From positions 5,580,001 to 5,644,000 of the forward strand of contig NC_064218.1 of assembly GCF_023101765.2 (NCBI RefSeq): a stretch of DNA of 64,000 nucleotides, written 5' to 3'. The position numbers and the translations under genes are program-made. Within the stretch, counting starts at the first letter, position 1, and every line of letters begins with the position of its first letter. This stretch comes from Spodoptera frugiperda (taxonomy: Eukaryota; Arthropoda; Insecta; Lepidoptera; Noctuidae). Shown in pieces: positions 60,485 to 64,000 of this stretch. The notes beneath the pieces were generated by a model, which searched no databases, was not told the origin of the DNA, and worked only from the letters and a program-made list of their open reading frames with translations.

Positions 60485-60695
60485 TGAAAAGGCCAGCTAC
60501 TTTACTACTGTTCCACTACTGTACCACTTCCATGGCACGCATTCATAGCACACATCTTCCCATATAAAAAAAAAAAACATGGCTTATCAGAGTCCGTTTC
60601 CACCAGTGTTAAGCTATGTGTACCAATGAATATGATTGGTGGAAGCCAAACGCATTCACGGGCACGTAGTACATCTCTGATGGAAAAGCACCCTT
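60485..60695 (-). repeat. Interspersed repeat family C, copy 5
   Basis: Minus-strand copy: 'catggcacgcattcatagca' 'cacatcttcccatataaaa' ... 'gtccgtttccaccagtgtta' 'agctatgtgtaccaatgaat' 'atgattggtggaagcc' ... 'tctgatggaaaagcacc'. Confidence 0.6.
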
Positions 60696-61553
60696 ATGAA
60701 AATATCTGAAACTCTATGATTATGGTAATACTTACTTTGAATTACAAACATTTTAAAGGCTATCTGGGAGACAATTTGCTCTAAAAGAGAACATCAAACT
60801 TGAAATCTCATACTCGATTTGCATAGCGACCACTCGAGTAACGATTATATGATTATAAGTAGATTAAATACCTACAATATTTTTCCTCACAAATAACTGA
60901 TCGATTTGTGCCTCTGATTATCACCTCGATAGCCACAAAAGGCAAAACAATATACCAAACTTAACGTACTTTAACAATTAGCAGCCCTCTTATACAGGAT
61001 GTCATATTGTTTTAGCGTCAATTTATCAGTACCATATAGGGTGTATGAAACATGTGACTGTTGAACTTGACATGGCATGATTACATTTAATTTATTGTAG
61101 AAAAAGTACCAGTAATTGTACTATACTGGTTATTTGTAGTATGTACTAGTATATCTCATTTTGATGCTTCTTACATTGACACTAGAGTGTCAGGTTTGCG
61201 AGGGTAAATGCAATTAGAACGAGTTATCATACAGCTACTTACCTCATATTATATCAACTGCATACATTGTGTAAGTTTGAAAACTAAATGGAACGTCAAA
61301 CACTCATAGTACAGTGTAATGTGAATTGCGTAAATAGTAGCAGAGTCATACATATATTGTCCAATATAGTTATTTTTTGTCTGTGTTTACAGATTCTATA
61401 AATGTTATTATATTTGCATTCAGTTAATGTGGACAGAGCACTGATTACCCTCATTGTACATTACTTATTTTATTAACCATGATTGACCATCCTTTCGGAT
61501 GGCTCCTGCCTCATCTAATCAAGAATTAATGCTCCTATACATCTTTACTGTAA
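60696..61553. other. Gene-free spacer
   Basis: No gene or structured repeat recognised. Confidence 0.35.
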
Positions 61554-62761
61554 TCTATATATATAAAAATCAATTGCTATTCCTTTGTCTCGCTAAAACT
61601 CGAGAACGGCTGGACCGATTTGGCAAATTTTGGTCTTGAATTATTTGTAGAAGTCCAGGGAAGGTTTAAAAGGTGAGAAAATATCAAATAATTGACGGAA
61701 AAACCCTAAAAACTGCCCTTTCCTTTATCCCATACAAACGTTTTCTAACTAATACGTAGAGTCAAATTGAGCTTTATTGCTATTGGATAAAGTTCATTGT
61801 TGGATAAATGCTATTGGATACTAAAAAACAAATGCTATTGAATAAGTGTGCGTTGGAGACTTGGAGCACAGAATCCCTACTAATATTATAAATGCGAAAG
61901 TAACTCTGTCTGTCTGTAATTACGCTTTCAAGCCTAAACCAGTGAACCGATTTTGATGGAATTTAGTACTGAGATAGAATAGACCTTGATACTTTTAATT
62001 GCAAAAAAAATAGCGGAGAATGGGTAAAAATAAGGGATAAATGGTCATATGGAAATTCGTCATTTTAAAAGCTGTAACAGTAAAACTTTGTAATTAGATA
62101 CTTAATGAGGAACGAAAGCACATGGTCTACTTTTTATTGCAAAAAAATAGGGGAGAGTGGGTAAAAATAGGGGATGAATGGTCATATGGAAATTCGTCAT
62201 TTTTAAAGCTGTAACAGTGAAATTTTGTATTTAGACACTTAATGAGGAGCGAAAGAACATAGGCTACTTTTTAATAAAAAGGGTAGAAGGCGTAGTAGCC
62301 TATGTTTGATAGAGGAGATTAATGTTTGCTTGAAAATTCGTCATTTTCGTTAATACGTTGCCTGTGGCTTCACTCGCGTTCGATTCTTATACACACATAC
62401 TTATTTAAATCGCCAATATCCCTACTACCATACTAATGTTATGAATGCGAAAGTAATCCTGTTTGTGTTGAGGTTACGCTTGCACGAATGTTTTTTTTAT
62501 TTTGGAATATAACAACGAAACAATGTATTTTTTTATTGATAGGCAATATTTAGGAAATTAAAGGATAATAATATAGATAACCTTGGCTACTTTTCATCAT
62601 GATTATAAAATAATGAATCGGCGGTCGTGGTTTCTTTGGAATACATATCTTTAAAAATGCTAACAGTAACATATTCTCAAGTAATTCACATTTGAGATGA
62701 CATACGGCAGCATTTTGACCACTAACACCACTACGCGGACGAAGTCGCGGGCAAAAGCTAG
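61554..62761 (+). mobile_element. Helitron-type non-autonomous element(s), composite
   Basis: Starts A|TCTATATATATAAAAATCAA (61554) followed by 'ctcgctaaaactcgagaacg' 'gctggaccgatttgg', an arrangement known from moth Helitron ends. Ends with 'CTACGCGGACGAAGTCGCGG' 'GCAAAAGCTAG' at 62761: the same terminal hairpin and CTAG as Helitron A. Inside are a second start-like block at 61876 ('ccctactaatattataaatg' 'cgaaagtaactctgtctgtc') and two direct copies of an 80-100 base unit ('gggtaaaaata(a)gggat' 'gaatggtcatatggaaattc' 'gtcattt') at 62020 and 62158. It is probably several Helitron fragments joined. The base after CTAG is A, not the expected T. Confidence 0.6.
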
Positions 62762-63359
62762 ATTCGATAAATTTTCATTTGTACATGTCAAATATTTGTT
62801 GTTTCTAAATTCAAATTCTGTAAATAATGATTGACATTTATGCATAAACTATGAAAAGGGTGAATAAACAATTGTCTGTATTTTTTTTAGTCTATTGAAA
62901 ATGTTGAAAACTGCATTAAGCATTAATAGAAATTCCTCAAATATTAATTATGCGTGCGTTCAGAAATAATGACAATTATCAACAGTTACGCGTGTGTTCA
63001 GAAATTTATTTTGTGTAAATTAAAGTTTCTATTCACGTTTTCGAACAAACGATACTCTTTCAATATAGTCTATTGGTGTGAATGACATTGACATTCGTAT
63101 TGCGCGTTTTTTAAAATATGCAAAATTAAATGTATATTTTTCAATATTTCTGAGAGATTATCTTAATATTTCTTCGAGTTTTAAAGACTAAGAAGATTTT
63201 TATTTGCTAATAAGTGTTTGTTAATCAAAGTAAGTTCACATCTTCATTATTGCTTTTTAGTAACTTTTGGTGACTACACAATACTTCAATTTGGTATACA
63301 CGGTTACGCAGAAAATCTATGAGAGCTTTTTATTTTCAGTTGGAATTTCGTTTTTAACA

Positions 63360-63813
63360 ATGCTACCAACCAGACGTACAAGCTTAGGCCGCAGAACTCG
63401 AAATACGGCAAGTCAAAGAAATATAAGAGCAAATCAAACTGATGAGCATCGCGAAGCGCGAAATGAACTTGAACTGAATCGATATCAAGATAGAAATGTT
63501 GTGTTTAATCCCCACAAAGCTGCATTCAGTTATAATGTGGCAATTGATTACAGTTCAGAGCAAATTGTTGCTATTGGACTAATGAACATTGTGTGTCCAC
63601 ATTGGGATTGAAATTAAAAAATTAAGCCTCTGGATTGTGTTGCGCCAGCGGCCAAGTCAAATTGACGCCATTGGTACCGCCACCAGAGCCACTACATTCA
63701 TTGGTTCATTTTTTGACTCATATCCAGCAGTACAATAATTGCTTTCAAATGACATCATTCGGGGCAACAAAAGTTATACGAGACAATTTTTTGCCCACTT
63801 TTAGCAAGTAAGT
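63360..63813 (+). pseudogene. Broken N-terminal part of a Helitron Rep/helicase gene
   Basis: From the ATG at 63360 the frame reads MLPTRRTSLGRRTRNTA, an Arg/Glu-rich stretch (RANQTDEHREARNELELNR) and then ...NIVCPHWD, stopping at 63609. The expected continuation appears from about 63608 in another frame, first with a stop (TAA at 63623), then GLCCASGQVKLTPLVPPPEP (63632 on), LTHIQQYNNCFQMTSFGA, and KVIRDNFLPTFSK ending at 63811. These are the usual opening segments of insect Helitron proteins, upstream of the Rep and PIF1-like helicase domains. A frameshift, a nonsense codon and a likely in-frame deletion (between LVHFL and THIQQ) show that it is dead. The catalytic HUH and helicase motifs would lie beyond the window and were not seen. 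Confidence 0.75.
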
Positions 63814-64000
63814 ATAATGGCAAACGTTGTTTTTTAGTTTTAAAACCATGTAGCTGGTGCAAAATATGTCGAGTCAGTGATGTGTTTATTTTGTAAACAA
63901 TAAATCAAATTACTAATAATAGTCTATAATCCGAAGACTTAATCAGCAACATTTATAACATGTTGTATTTTATAGTGGCATGAGCAAGATGTTCTTGGTA

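Overview
The window looks like a moth (Lepidoptera, probably a noctuid-type genome). This is inferred from spliced insect chemosensory protein genes, strong AT-richness, tRNA-headed SINEs, Helitrons ending in a CGCG-flanked hairpin plus CTAG, and many palindromic MITE-like elements. About 6% is coding; the rest is introns, intergenic DNA and mobile-element debris. All gene calls come from reading the DNA and reconstructing splice sites by eye.

Layout. (1) 1.2-27.3 kb: a loose cluster of four chemosensory protein (CSP/OS-D family) genes. CSP-1 (1244-2355, minus) and CSP-2 (9138-10352, minus) are tandem, typical two-coding-exon genes of 127 and 128 residues. CSP-3 (23834-24936, plus) has an extra second coding intron. 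CSP-4 (25555-27311, minus) is highly divergent, tail-to-tail with CSP-3, and may share that extra intron. CSP-1, -2 and -3 each have a candidate non-coding first exon behind a TATA box. (2) 28.8-33.7 kb: a five-exon gene for mitochondrial glutamyl-tRNA(Gln) amidotransferase subunit B (GatB, 520 residues), with one GC-AG intron. (3) 34.3-34.8 kb: a candidate small gene for a 29-residue hydrophobic peptide on an exon with a strong splice donor. (4) 34.8-64 kb: no convincing cellular gene, but two inverted near-identical Helitrons (36.5-37.8 and 39.05-40.35 kb), SINEs, LINE tails, hairpin elements, a possible orphan first exon near 60.3 kb, unidentified weak open frames at 56.2-58.3 kb, and a frameshifted start of a Helitron Rep/helicase gene at the right edge.

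Function. The CSPs are small secreted four-cysteine carriers of hydrophobic ligands in sensillar lymph and other tissues. GatB acts with GatA and GatC to make Gln-tRNA(Gln) in mitochondria. Nothing suggests that the CSP cluster and GatB are functionally linked; they are neighbours. The most unusual items are CSP-4, the extra CSP introns, the 29-residue membrane peptide, a MITE that appears to supply the CSP-1 poly(A) signal, and the inverted Helitron pair.
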